64,000 bases of DNA, taken from NCBI GenBank assembly GCA_033239005.1, contig BSQZ01000039.1, forward strand, positions 5,704,816 through 5,768,815. The letters run 5' to 3'. The position numbers and the translations under genes are program-made. Positions 11,306 to 31,596 of the stretch are shown here, in pieces (positions within the stretch are counted from its first letter, which is position 1; each line of letters starts with the position of its first letter). The notes under the pieces are model-generated. The model saw only the letters and a list, made by a program, of their open reading frames with translations. It made no database searches and was not told the origin of the DNA. Origin of the DNA: Lamellibrachia satsuma. Lineage: Eukaryota; Annelida; Polychaeta; Sabellida; Siboglinidae.

Positions 11306-11339
11306 CATAGCAAACCCAAGTGGCTCCCGGTTTGCTATG
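11306..11339 (+). promoter_or_regulatory. 3' UTR hairpin of globin gene 1
   Basis: The 11-bp arms CATAGCAAACC and GGTTTGCTATG pair perfectly around a 12-nt loop, CAAGTGGCTCCC. It starts 197 nt after the stop codon. The same 34-nt structure occurs in genes 2 and 3 with two compensatory base-pair changes. AATAAA follows at 11510-11515. A role in mRNA stability, localisation or translation is inference. Confidence 0.75.
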
Positions 11340-11519
11340 ACGACGCCATGTCAAACGTTAAGGCGACGAACCAACGATACTCTAACACCGTTACTGTCTG
11401 TATCGAGTCTACGAACTGTTCTGACATCAATGTCGGAGACGAATCCAACGTCCTATTGAAATGTATAAAAAATCTCACAGCAAAGAAAAAACTACGATAC
11501 TCCGAGTGCAATAAACGAT

Positions 11520-12237
11520 GCAAAAATGAATGCAAAAAGCGACCATTGTCTTTGTTTCTGTTTATACTGTCCCAAAAAGTTTTACACTATTTTGACGTCT
11601 GACAATTAAGGGATTGTCTTCCGGGTTTGCAAACTGTATGGCTATACATGCGTCATGAAATTGAAATCTGCAGCTTTCGAATGTCGAAACGTTGACTATT
11701 TCAATCGTAATAGGGCTCATGAAAAAATGCTGCATTGTTTGTGTCAAAACTTAATTAGGCGTTTAACAGAAAACTATAGCCACAGTTCAGTTAGTTACAC
11801 ATTTGCCATCAGGTTAGCCGTCGATTAGCACATGAAATTATGTTGTAATAAGAGCATTAGTTATACTAGTACGTTAGTACAAGCACACGTCTAGCCTCGA
11901 TTATCTAAGCTCCGCGCTGTGGCGTCACCGTTTGTCGCACACATCTTCGCCTGGATGCAAGGATATGACCACTGTTGACCTTCTTGTTTATTGTTTCACG
12001 AATTTAGGGCGTATTAAATTGCGATATATGAAGTTAAACAATTCATATGATGTGGCATAAGTGCAATTGAGCAGGCATATTCACAGGTTTTATTTGTAGA
12101 AGCTATTTGTTATGAAATAGTGCATTTTTGAGAGTTTTTTTTCTGCTATGTGCCACGTGGGCGCATGAATACATTGCTATTTTTGTCAACATTTATGGGC
12201 ATCGTACGTCAGGGCATTTTAAAAGAGCTGGAGGTAA
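11520..12237. other. Intergenic, no gene recognised
   Basis: The first 130 bp resemble the sequence at 130-390 and so belong to the ancestral globin 3' flank. The rest is AT-rich without recognisable exons or elements. Confidence 0.5.
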
Positions 12238-12288
12238 GCGAGACTAGTACTTGTCTAAATAATCACATACATATATAGAATAGAAACA

Positions 12289-12340
<52 letters not shown>

Positions 12341-15300
12341 CATGTGTGTGTGTGTGCGTGCGTGTGTCCGTGCGTACTATAACTACACATAATAACAACG
12401 TGCATAATGATTAAAGCGCTCATCATAGACACCTGAATTGTTGTATACTTCACATCACCTAAACTGCACAATGTCGGCAATTTTACATACATAATCCAAT
12501 ATGGAGCGCGGACTGCCTGCCTTCTGGGCAAGCTGTATTCGTTCCTGCACACCCACATTCACAGTGATTTAGAATATTGATATACATAAATATTTGCTAT
12601 TGTAATTAATTATTTTGCTAGTATATTGTTCACCATTACTTTTGACAATTATCTGCAACATACGCATCTACAAACAACCGAACCTGCCAGCAAAAGAAAG
12701 TCTTTACTAGCAGTTCAACACGCATAACAACCAGTGGACCAGCGAAATATCGCCTGACGTAGTTGTTTATCGGGGGTAACACTACCTTAGAGTCAGTTTA
12801 GCCGCAGATTGCCGTAATTCTAATCGTTTTGTGGCTAAAACGTGAAGCGGACATTGACGGACCTTGATGTACCCCTCTTTCATAATTGTGACCCACCAAA
12901 GTTGGAATTTGACGTACTACTGTGTCATTATTTTTATTGACATGACCCACATTGCCCCGGGTCGTGGAGTGCGTCATGCAGTTGGCGGGTATATTATGCT
13001 GAGAACATTACCACGTACATACAATTTAACCTATAAATTACGTAACCTATTTTCAACGAGTTATGATGTCCCATATGTACACTGTACAGCCTACGTCGAA
13101 TATATAATGACCCTAGCGCAAAAAACTCTTAATGATGTATTCAAATGTGACTTTTTATTTGCTATGCTATATCGTTATTAACTTCATGTGATATCAATAC
13201 AGGATGCTCGTAAATCATCGAAAGGGAGGGAGGGAGGGAGGGGTGTATGGATTGAGGGAGGGAGGGAGGCAGGGATTGGGGAAGGGAGGGAGATAGTGAG
13301 AGAGGGGAGAGAGAGGGGGAAGACCATACATTAAAAAATATTGTGTAGTTATGAATCTGTTTGATAGCAGTATTTCTTTTCATACTAAAAGACGATAGAC
13401 GAACAAAATGGCGCAGAATTTGAGCTAATTAAAATATCATCCGGGCATGTGGTTAATTCATAAAATAAGAGTGAACTTTATCAATTTATATGATGCAATT
13501 AGAATTACCTATAAACTTTGATTATATTGAAACAATTATCCGACTGAAAAGTTAAATCGGGCAAAAAAATTTAGTGTAGCATCTCTGATTGGCTGCTGGC
13601 GCTTCACGGGAACGCCTACCCAAAATGGAGTGGTGACAGTGGGTAACAACGAGACCACGCTTCTGCGGCCAGACTCTCTTTTCAGCGAATTCAGAAGGCG
13701 AGTGAGAGTCGGATAAGCGAGACTAGTACTTGTCTAAATAATCACATACATATATAGAATAGAAACACGCACGCACGCACGCACGCACGCACATGTGTGT
13801 GTGTGCGTGCGTGCGTGCGTGCGTTCGTTCGTGCGTACTATAACTACACATAATAACAACGTGCATAATGATTAAAGCGCTCATCATAGACACCTCAATT
13901 GTTCTCATCACCTAAATTGCACAATGTCGGCAATTTTACATACATAATCCAATATGGAGCGCGGACTGCCTGCCTTCTGGGCAAGCTGTATTCGTTCCTG
14001 CACACCCACATTCACAGTGATTTAGAATATTGATATACATAAATATTTGCTATTGTAATTAATTATTTTGCTAGTATATTGTTCACCATTACTTTTGACA
14101 ATTATCTGCAACATACGCATCTACAAACAACCGAACCTGCCAGCAAAAGAAAGTCTTTACTAGCAGTTCAACACGCATAACAACCAGTGGACCAGCGAAA
14201 TATCGCCTGACGTAGTTGTTTATCGGGGGTAACACTACCTTAGAGTCAGTTAAGCCGCAGATTGCCGTAATTCTAATCGTTTTGTGGCTAAAACGTGAAG
14301 CGGACATTGACGTACCTTGATGTACCCCTCTTTCATAATTGTAACCCACCAAAGTTGGAATTTGACGTACTACTGTGTCATTATTTTTATTGACATGACC
14401 CACATTGCCCCGTGTCGTGGAGTGCGTCATGCAGTTGGCGGGTATATTATGCTGAGAACATTACCACGTACATACAATTTAACCTATAAATTACGTAACC
14501 TATTTTCAACGAGTTATGATGTCCCATATGTACACTGTACAGCCTACGTCGAATATATAATGACCCTAGCGCAAAAAACTCTTAATGATGTATTCAAATG
14601 TGACTTTTTATTTGCTATGCTATATCGTTATTTACTTCATGTGATATCAATACAGGATGCTCGTAAATCATCGAAAGGGAGGGAGGGAGGGAGGGGTGTA
14701 TGGATTGAGGGAGGGAGGGAGGCAGGGATTGGGGAAGGGAGGGAGATAGTGAGAGAGGGGAGAGAGAGGGGGGAAGACCATACATTAAAAAATATTGTGT
14801 AGTTATGAATCTGTTTGATAGCAGTATTTCTTTTCATACTAAAAGACGATAGACGAACAAAATGGCGCAGAATTTGAGCTAATTAAAATATCATCCGGGC
14901 ATGTGGTTAATTCATAAAATAAGAGTGAACTTTATCAATTTATATGATGCAATTAGAATTACCTATAAACTTTGATTATATTGAAACAATTGTCCGACTG
15001 AAAAGTTAAATCGGGCAAAAAAATTTAGTGTAGCATCTCTGATTGGCTGCTGGCGCTTCACGGGAACGCCTACCCAAAATGGAGTGGTGACAGTGGGTAA
15101 CAACGAGACCACGCTTCTGCGGCCAGACTCTCTTTTCAGCGAATTCAGAAGGCGAGTGAGAGTCGGATACGCGAGACTAGTACTTGTCTAAATAATCACA
15201 TACATATATAGAATAGAAACACGCACGCACGCACGCACGCACGCACGCACATGTGTGTGTGCGCGTGCGTGCGTACGTGCGTGCGTTCGTGCGTACTATA

Positions 15301-16679
15301 ACTACACATAATAACAACGTGCATAATGATTAAAGCGCTCATCATAGACACCTCAATTGTTCTCATCACCTAAATTGCACAATGTCGGCAATTTTACATA
15401 CATAATCCAATATGGAGCGCGGACTGCCTGCCTTCTGGGCAAGCTGTATTCGTTCCTGCACACCCACATTCACAGTGATTTAGAATATTGATATACATAA
15501 ATATTTGCTATTGTAATTAATTATTTTGCTAGTATATTGTTCACCATTACTTTTGGCAATTATCTGCAACATACGCATCTACAAACAACCGAACCTGCCA
15601 GCAAAAGGAAGTCTTTACTAGCAGTTCAACACGCATAACAACCAGTGGACCAGCGAAATATCGCCTGACGTAGTTGTTTATCGGGGGTAACACTACCTTA
15701 GAGTCAGTTAAGCCGCAGATTGCCGTAATTCTAATCGTTTTGTGGCTAAAACGTGAAGCGGACATTGACGGACCTTGATGTACCCCTCTTTCATAATTGT
15801 GACCCACCAAAGTTGGAATTTGACGTACTACTGTGTCATTATTTTTATTGACATGACCCACATTGCCCCGGGTCGTGGAGTGCGTCATGCAGTTGGCGGG
15901 TATATTATGCTGAGAACATTACCACGTACATACAATTTAACCTATAAATTACGTAACCTATTTTCAACGAGTTATGATGTCCCATATGTACACTGTACAG
16001 CCTACGTCGAATATATAATGACCCTAGCGCAAAAAACTCTTAATGATGTATTCAAATGTGACTTTTTATTTGCTATGCTATTTCGTTATTTACTTCATGT
16101 GATATCAATACAGGATGCTCGTAAATCATCGAAAGGGAGGGAGGGAGGGAGGGGTGTATGGATTGAGGGAGGGAGGGAGGCAGGGATTGGGGAAGGGAGG
16201 GAGATAGTGAGAGAGGGGAGAGAGAGGGGGGAAGACCATACATTAAAAAATATTGTGTAGTTATGAATCTGTTTGATAGCAGTATTTCTTTTCATACTAA
16301 AAGACGATAGACGAACAAAATGGCGCAGAATTTGAGCTAATTAAAATATCATCCGGGCATGTGGTTAATTCATAAAATAAGAGTGAACTTTATCAATTTA
16401 TATGATGCAATTAGAATTACCTATAAACTTTGATTATATTGAAACAATTATCCGACTGAAAAGTTAAATCGGGCAAAAAAATTTAGTGTAGCAACTCTGA
16501 TTGGCTGCTGGCGCTTCACGGGAACACCTACCCAAAATGGAGTGGTGACAGTGGGTAACAACGAGACCACGCTTCTGCGGCCAGACTCTCTTTTCAGCGA
16601 ATTCAGAAGGCGAGTGAGAGTCGGATAAGCGAGACTAGTACTTGTCTAAATAATCACATACATATATAGAATAGAAACA

Positions 16680-16731
<52 letters not shown>

Positions 16732-17804
16732 CATGTGTGTGTGTGTGCGTGCGTGCGTGCGTTCGTGCGTACTATAACTACACATAATAACAACGTGCAT
16801 AATGATTAAAGCGCTCATCATAGACACCTCAATTGTTCTCATCACCTAAATTGCACAATGTCGGCAATTTTACATACATAATCCAATATGGAGCGCGGAC
16901 TGCCTGCCTTCTGGGCAAGCTGTATTCGTTCCTGCACACCCACATTCACAGTGATTTAGAATATTGATATACATAAATATTTGCTATTGTAATTAATTAT
17001 TTTGCTAGTATATTGTTCACCATTACTTTTGACAATTATCTGCAACATACGCATCTACAAACAACCGAACCTGCCAGCAAAAGAAAGTCTTTACTAGCAG
17101 TTCAACACGCATAACAACCAGTGGACCAGCGAAATATCGCCTGACGTAGTTGTTTATCGGGGGTAACACTACCTTAGAGTCAGTTAAGCCGCAGATTGCC
17201 GTAATTCTAATCGTTTTGTGGCTAAAACGTGAAGCGGACATTGACGGACCTTGATGTACCCCTCTTTCATAATTGTGACCCACCAAAGTTGGAATTTGAC
17301 GTACTACTGTGTCATTATTTTTATTGACATGACCCACATTGCCCCGGGTCATGGAGTGCGTCATGCAGTTGGCGGGTATATTATGCTGAGAACATTACCA
17401 CGTACATACAATTTAACCTATAAACTACGTAACCTATTTTCAACGAGTTATGATGTCCCATATGTACAGCCTACGTCGAATATATAATGACCCTAGCGCA
17501 AAAAACTCTTAATGATGTATTCAAATGTGACTTTTTATTTGCTATGCTATATCGTTATTTACTTCATGTGATATCAATACAGGATGCTCGTAAATCATCG
17601 AAAGGGAGGGAGGGAGGGAGGGAGGGAGGGGTGTATGGATTGATGGAGGGAAGGAGGCAGGGATTGGGGAAGGGAGGGAGATAGTGAGAGAGGGGAGAGA
17701 GAGGGGGAAGACCATACATTAAAAAATATTGTGTAGTTATGAATCTGTTTGATAGCAGTATTTCTTTTCATACTAAAAGACGATAGACGAACAAAATGGC
17801 GCAG
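12238..17804. repeat. Tandem array of a 1.46-kb unit, 3.8 copies
   Basis: Units begin near 12238, 13717, 15171 and 16629 (spacings about 1479, 1454 and 1458 bp) and are almost identical. The last stops near 17804 and lacks about 300 bp. Each unit holds an (ACGC)n-CATG-(GTGT/GCGT)n dyad, about 600 bp of unique sequence, a GGGA-rich polypurine tract, and a tail ending GTGAGAGTCGGATA. Frames of 161 aa (+, copies 2 and 3) and 113 aa (-) recur, but they are shortened by single changes in other copies and resemble no known protein. A recent tandem amplification fits best. Confidence 0.9.
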
Positions 17805-18180
17805 TTACGTAGAACAAAAAACAGTAATAATGGGATAAGAAAGGAACACAATATCTACTAAATGAATGAATTTTAGCAGCGATTTTGATAATGGTGGGTC
17901 ATACAGCATAGTATATGAAATATTTTTGAACTCTCCACGAGGTGTTTCTACCACCGACACAGCAATGATTATTTTATTGGACTATATATATATATATATG
18001 TTAAATGTTTTAAAGGTCCTACAATTGTTTTTACTTACTTCACATTGACTAACGGCTGTCTCCTTCCCTGCGTACAATTTATATCAGGAAATCAGAACAA
18101 GGAAAAGTGCATTTGTCATAATGATTACAAGCTAGAAAACTTATACAAAAATCTTGTGAAGGATCTAGGTCTAAGAGGCG

Positions 18181-18355
18181 CATACACTATCGAATAAATG
18201 TGTCATCTTATACTTACAATGGCTGTCTTACCGGCGTTAGGAGTTAACTACAAAATTAGTCCCTTCTAAATTTAAATTTAACAACATCGCGCTGACGTGC
18301 TTGCGAACCACTGCGCTAGCTAACTGGCATCCCGCCGTCTCGGCATGGGTAAAAC
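18181..18355 (+). repeat. Dispersed repeat B, copy 1
   Basis: About 175 bp matching 26441-26615 in the same orientation, roughly 80% identical by eye. Shared blocks include ATCGAATAAATG, CTACAAAAT, CCCTTCTAAAT and ACTGCGCTAGCTA. No coding potential or clear Pol III promoter was recognised. It lies about 260 bp before the first TLCD3 coding exon. Confidence 0.7.
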
Positions 18356-18613
18356 GAACGCGCATTTCATGACAATTAGTTGTTACAAGTTCCTCACAAC
18401 AAATGATCTCATGTCCAGACATTTTTAGCGACCCATATTAACTTGAGGCTATTTTATTTATACAACAATGGTTCTGGTGATAAACTTACGTGATATTTCA
18501 AGAAACTGTCACGTCGCGTCGTGGTGACGCAGTTATCCGCAAATTCGAGAAGAGAAGCTAAGTTCACCAGAGGGCGCCACGTGGACCCTAAACAAAATAT
18601 CGAGGCAACCGAC

Positions 18614-27301
<8,688 letters not shown>

Positions 27302-27815
27302 TCTAGTGTCGCAAACTGTACATTATATTCTAGAGAACATGTGTCCGATAATAAACAGATTTTGTATACGGGTCATTTTCCAGATAGCGTACTTTTTTTA
27401 TGTATTCGCTGTTTTTTGTTAGATCGTGTGTCTGTAAGCATTTTACTGGTGCGATGCCTCACATTATGTCAGTGTCATACAAATAAAACAATTTTTAACG
27501 ACATAAGCACACACTTTTTGTCGGCTTGGACTGAAACCATCAAAATGTCACTGGTGTTACTGGTCTACTTGTCGACTTGTCATCTTCCAACCACGAAAGC
27601 AAATACTTTGGTATGTAACAGAAAATAAAAAGAATGCTTCTTATAACAGGAACATAGTCAGTTATTTGACCATCTATGACTAGACAATTTATTCTGAATT
27701 ACTGCGGAGATATTTTGCCGGGAATCTGTGTGTTCGATGTTTAATCACTGGTTTTATTCTGCGTGATTTCGGAGCTTCAGTAAAATCGGGAGCATTTCTG
27801 ATCCTTTTCACAAAC

Positions 27816-28146
27816 GAGTCGTGTCGACAGGAGCCCCGTCGTACACGAGTCGTGTCGACAGGAGCCCCGTCGTACACGGGCCGTGTCGGCATGAGCCCCG
27901 TCGTACACGAGTCGTGTCGACAGGAGCCCCGTCGTACACGAGTCGTGTCGGCAGGAGCCCCGTCGTACACGGGTCGTGTCGGCAGGAGCCCCGTCGTACA
28001 CGAGTCGTGTCGACAGGAGCCCCGTCGTACACGAGTCGTGTCGGCATGAGCCTCGTCGTACATAAGTCGTGTCGACAGGAGCCCCGTCGTACACGAGTCG
28101 TGTCGGCATGAGCCTCGTCGTACATGAGTCGTGTCGACAGGAGCCC
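27816..28146. repeat. 31-bp minisatellite, about 10.7 units
   Basis: Unit of GAGTCGTGTCGACAGGAGCC followed by CCGTCGTACAC, GC-rich, 0.5 kb downstream of the TLCD3 stop. Because 31 is not a multiple of three, all three frames of each strand cycle through the same peptide and long open frames appear on both strands. Variation is mainly GTCGAC versus GTCGGC and CAGG versus CATG. Confidence 0.97.
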
Positions 28147-28309
28147 AGTTTTTACAAAGTGTGTTGAGTCAGTGCGTATGTTTATCAGTGTCATTGCATG
28201 ATTAATCATGATACAAGTGGTGCACTCGTACAAGGCCCCACAAAACCCACAAAAATGGCCCCCACAAAATCAATCATGATCCATCTGATTAGCCAGAGCT
28301 GGTGACCTA

Positions 28310-28612
28310 GATCATGACGTCTCACCACAGGCGACGATGTAGCAGATGTTGATCAAGAGAAATCGCTTAGATGCTTTGCCCAATATAGAGGTATTGAGTT
28401 GCATATGTCTGACGTTGATGATCAGTAACTGCTGCGGAGGGAGGTGATCAAAGATAAGCTCCAGTCCACACTGGGTCAGAACAGACTGGATCACCTGACT
28501 AGGATCAGTACGGAACGGGACGTCATACGTGGGATTGATCTTGACAATATTTTGTCAGACTTCTGTGCTGCCATAACGCGCAAACAATATTCATTAGTCT
28601 TTGAGAAAGTTT
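28310..28612 (+). mobile_element. hAT-like transposase C-terminal remnant
   Basis: One frame reads EVIKDKLQSTLGQNRLDHLT, then RISTERDVIRGIDLDNILSD and FCAAITRKQ before a stop at 28612. LGQNRLDHL and the downstream ERD..RGID.D.I..DF.. resemble the C-terminal dimerisation region of hAT-type transposases. The upstream part is interrupted by stops. This is a weak family assignment from memory. Confidence 0.45.
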
Positions 28613-28619
28613 AATAGAT

Positions 28620-29679
28620 GTACAATCATATCTGGATATTCACATGATCACATCTCATGTAGAACCGTTGTAATGATGGAAAGTATTTGGAAGTCACCCT
28701 TTGTTTGTCCAGGAGAACTTACACGGTCTCTAATTTACGCTTATTATTTTCTGGTATGTCGTTGTATGGTGTAATTCTTGCTTGTCATTGTACGCTGTAT
28801 GCTTTTGTATGTGTTTGTACGCCGACGTCGACAACAGTCTGCGAATGCTTATGTTCAAACATAGTTGAATACATACTAAGGCATGGGGTTACCTCCATTG
28901 ACAATACCACGTGTCTCAATGTTTGTCTTTCGCGCACCCGGTAAGCCCCCCCCCATTTACAAATGACAGGATCACCCCTGAAGGGTAACGCTGCCATCGG
29001 GTGAACGTTTGTGAAATGCTGAATTCAAATACATGGCAGTGCAGTTCACTTCCGCGGAGCATGCGTTGTACTTCGTTGAATATGTCACTGGTGTTACCGT
29101 CACTGGTGTTCCCGTCACTGGTTTTATTTGGGGCGGTAGCACCAGTTACTTCCGTAACAACGAAGACATCAAATTCTTACCAACAAATGTTTAATCTCCG
29201 AATTTCCCCACTATTTCGCATTAGAGCGCGGATACTTGACTTATTTTTTTACCAAGCTTCAAAACAAAACAGTGAGCAATGCCAACAAACACTGACTATC
29301 CGCATCACCCTTGACGGGCCTTGTCTTCTAGGGATTCGGTGACTTATTGAGGATTTTTTAATTAAACATGTGTGCCATTTTTAATAGTTCCACATACCTT
29401 CTTAGTGTCAGTTATCCATACATAGACATGAATGCATCGACCAGGGGTATAAAACAAATATACGTTCAGTCTTAGGCCTCTATAAGAAGTTGCATGTTGT
29501 TAATGCTGGTTACCATGTACTTTCTAGGATCCATTGGAGTCTACAAATCGAGATTTGTCCATGACAAGTAGGTTTAGATGAGTTTGATGTATATAACTCA
29601 CTCACACACTCACAGTTTAGATGAGTTTTATGTATATAACTCACTCACACACTGTGCATCGAGCTATCGTTTACATTGG

Positions 29680-29680
<1 letters not shown>
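28620..29680. other. Intergenic, no gene recognised
   Basis: A 15-bp phrase around GTCACTGGTGTTACC is repeated about three times at 29085-29130. No exon or element was recognised. Confidence 0.45.

Positions 29681-29682
<2 letters not shown>

Positions 29683-29753
<71 letters not shown>
29683..29753. repeat. (TA)n microsatellite
   Basis: About 35 TA units. Confidence 0.97.
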
Positions 29754-29755
<2 letters not shown>

Positions 29756-30000
29756 ATAAAGTGATTTATTTACTTAAATTACATACATAAGGTAATATCT
29801 GACATAGTAGTAGTAAACGTTTTCGATAAAAAGGAATTAACAGCAGGATTTTAGCGTAAATTAGTACACACTGACTTCGTTGTTTTGTTACACAGTGTTC
29901 TCCGTATTCGCTAGGTGGCAGGTTTTTTTTTCCTAATGCGAGGTTAATAGAAGACACAGTTAACAAGTACATTAGCCTAAAGTGTTCTTTTGATCACAAA

Positions 30001-30800
30001 AACAGCCTTATTCAAGCTCCTTATGCGTACATACAGGACATGGGAACTTAAATGTAAACTATAAAATGGGAGATACTGTTCTGGGTACTACTGTAAAAGA
30101 AAAGAACTTAGGAGTTACAATAAGCGCTGATATGAAAGTTTCAGAGCAGTGTGGTATTGCAGCTTCAAAGGGCAATCAAATTCTTGGATTGATTAGAAGA
30201 AACATAACATACAAGGGAAAAAAGTTAATTATACCTCTTTATAAAGCAATAGTTAGACCTCATTTAGAATACTGTATACAAGCATGGAGACCATATCGTA
30301 AGAAGGATATAGATACGCTTGAACGCATACAAAGGAGAGCAACTAAACTGATTCCAGAACTTAGAGACCTTAGTATTGAAGAACGCCTGAAAGAATGTGG
30401 TTTAACAACTCTAGAGACAAGGAGGTTAAGAGGAGATCAGATTGAAGTTTTTAAGATATTGAATGGGTATGAAAATATTGATAGAAATATGTTTTTCTCA
30501 CTCAAGAAGGATAGCAGAACTAGAGGACATGAGGTAAAATTAGTAAAGGATCAATGTAGATTGGACATCAGGAAGCACTCGTTCTAACAGAGGAAAATAA
30601 ATGAATGGAACAAATTGTCTACAGATTGTGTAACTGCTAGCAGCGTGAATATGTTTAAAAAACAAGGTTGACACATATCTCAGGAGGGCGGGTTATAAGT
30701 AGATGAACATTGTTGGACTCTCGATAAGCCAATGGCTTCCTTGTCCACTTGCCATCTGGGCATTTTGCTTGGATGGCAAATCTTGTTAAATAAAATAGCG
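30001..30800 (+). mobile_element. LINE 3' end (family A), best copy
   Basis: The frame 30066-30587 encodes the post-RT region: LGVTISADMKVSEQCGIAAS, LYKAIVRPHLEYCIQAWRPY, LERIQRRATKLIPELRDLS and LETRRLRGDQIEVFKILNGY. A stop at 30585 is followed by the in-frame ending ([21 protein letters not shown]). The 3' tail has ATAAGCCAATGGCTTCCTTG and GTCCACTTGCCATCTGGGC near 30725-30765, ending in TTAAATAAA. RT catalytic motifs are missing. At least seven other pieces of this family lie in the window. Confidence 0.88.
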
Positions 30801-30828
30801 ATGCGACACGCTGCCCACAGAGTAGAAC

Positions 30829-30830
<2 letters not shown>

Positions 30831-30922
<92 letters not shown>
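30831..30922. repeat. (GT)n(TA)n compound microsatellite
   Basis: GT tract to about 30898, then TA. Confidence 0.97.
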
Positions 30923-30923
<1 letters not shown>

Positions 30924-31389
30924 GCGCATCATCTGGATACATACAAGTTGGTTCAGTTCGTCCATAACAAGAGTGAAAAAATTTAGATGATGTCATGACT
31001 AACATAACCCTGAAATTACTCGAATCTGCTAGAGTCAGCTATGTCCACTCGGTATGTCTTCGTCTCACAGATGACCATTCATCTTAGCCACAACATGATA
31101 TTTTCCTACTGTGACGTCTCTGCAAAAAATATTGCATCTAAAGGGTGCGCTATTTGGCGAATGACCCATATATTTAAAACAGGTTACGTTTATAGATTGG
31201 GCTAATGCTTGCATAATACAACAACGTCAACAAACAGATTGGAAGGCAGTACGTTACGTTTTATTGCATGTTACTTTAAAGTGAAGTTTTACATTTGTAT
31301 TTCCTGAGTGATAACGCCAGAGAAATCGACAGCTTGACGACTGCGCCGCGGCGGCTACCTCGTCGCCATGTAGTCTGTAACGCCTCCGC

Positions 31390-31423
31390 CATAACAAGCC
31401 GGGAGCCACTCGAGCTTGTTATG
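31390..31423 (-). promoter_or_regulatory. 3' UTR hairpin of globin gene 2
   Basis: On the minus strand the arms are CATAACAAGCT and GGCTTGTTATG: ten Watson-Crick pairs closed by a U-G wobble, with loop CGAGTGGCTCCC. It starts 174 nt after the stop codon. Flanking sequence is almost identical to that of gene 3 for more than 100 bp. A likely polyadenylation signal (AATAAA, minus) is at 31260-31265. Confidence 0.78.
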
Positions 31424-31596
31424 AAGGATGCCCAGTCTCCACAGCGGCCGAACCAGAGATGTCCAAATCCCCCGTCCGCTTGTCGTCGTGTTGTCTCATG
31501 CAGAACCTGTCTTGTCGTCGTGTTGTCTCATGCAGAACCTGTCTTGACTGCAGCAGCCGATTGTCGCTGCTTTCTGGTTTCGAAGTGGCTGTACAT

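Noticed and set aside
11306..11339. Iron-responsive element (IRE) in the globin 3' UTR hairpin
   Set aside because: The loop carries AGTGG, but an IRE needs a six-base CAGUGN loop closed by a five-base stem with a bulged C below. The 12-nt loop and unbroken 11-bp stem do not fit.
11306..11339. SECIS element
   Set aside because: No ATGA/GA quartet or AA loop, and the proteins have no in-frame TGA.
12864..17487. Recurring 161-aa (+) and 113-aa (-) open frames in the 1.46-kb tandem units as a conserved gene
   Set aside because: They recur only because the DNA unit is copied. Copy 1 and copy 4 break the long frame by single changes or a deletion (the CACTGTACAG segment is missing in copy 4), there is no bias to silent changes, and nothing resembles a known protein.
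27816..28146. CRISPR array
   Set aside because: Unit is continuous 31 bp without unique spacers, in animal DNA.
27816..28233. Repeat protein genes (RRGSCRHDSCTTGLL-type) on both strands
   Set aside because: Explained by a stop-free 31-bp repeat cycling through all frames; no splice or start context.
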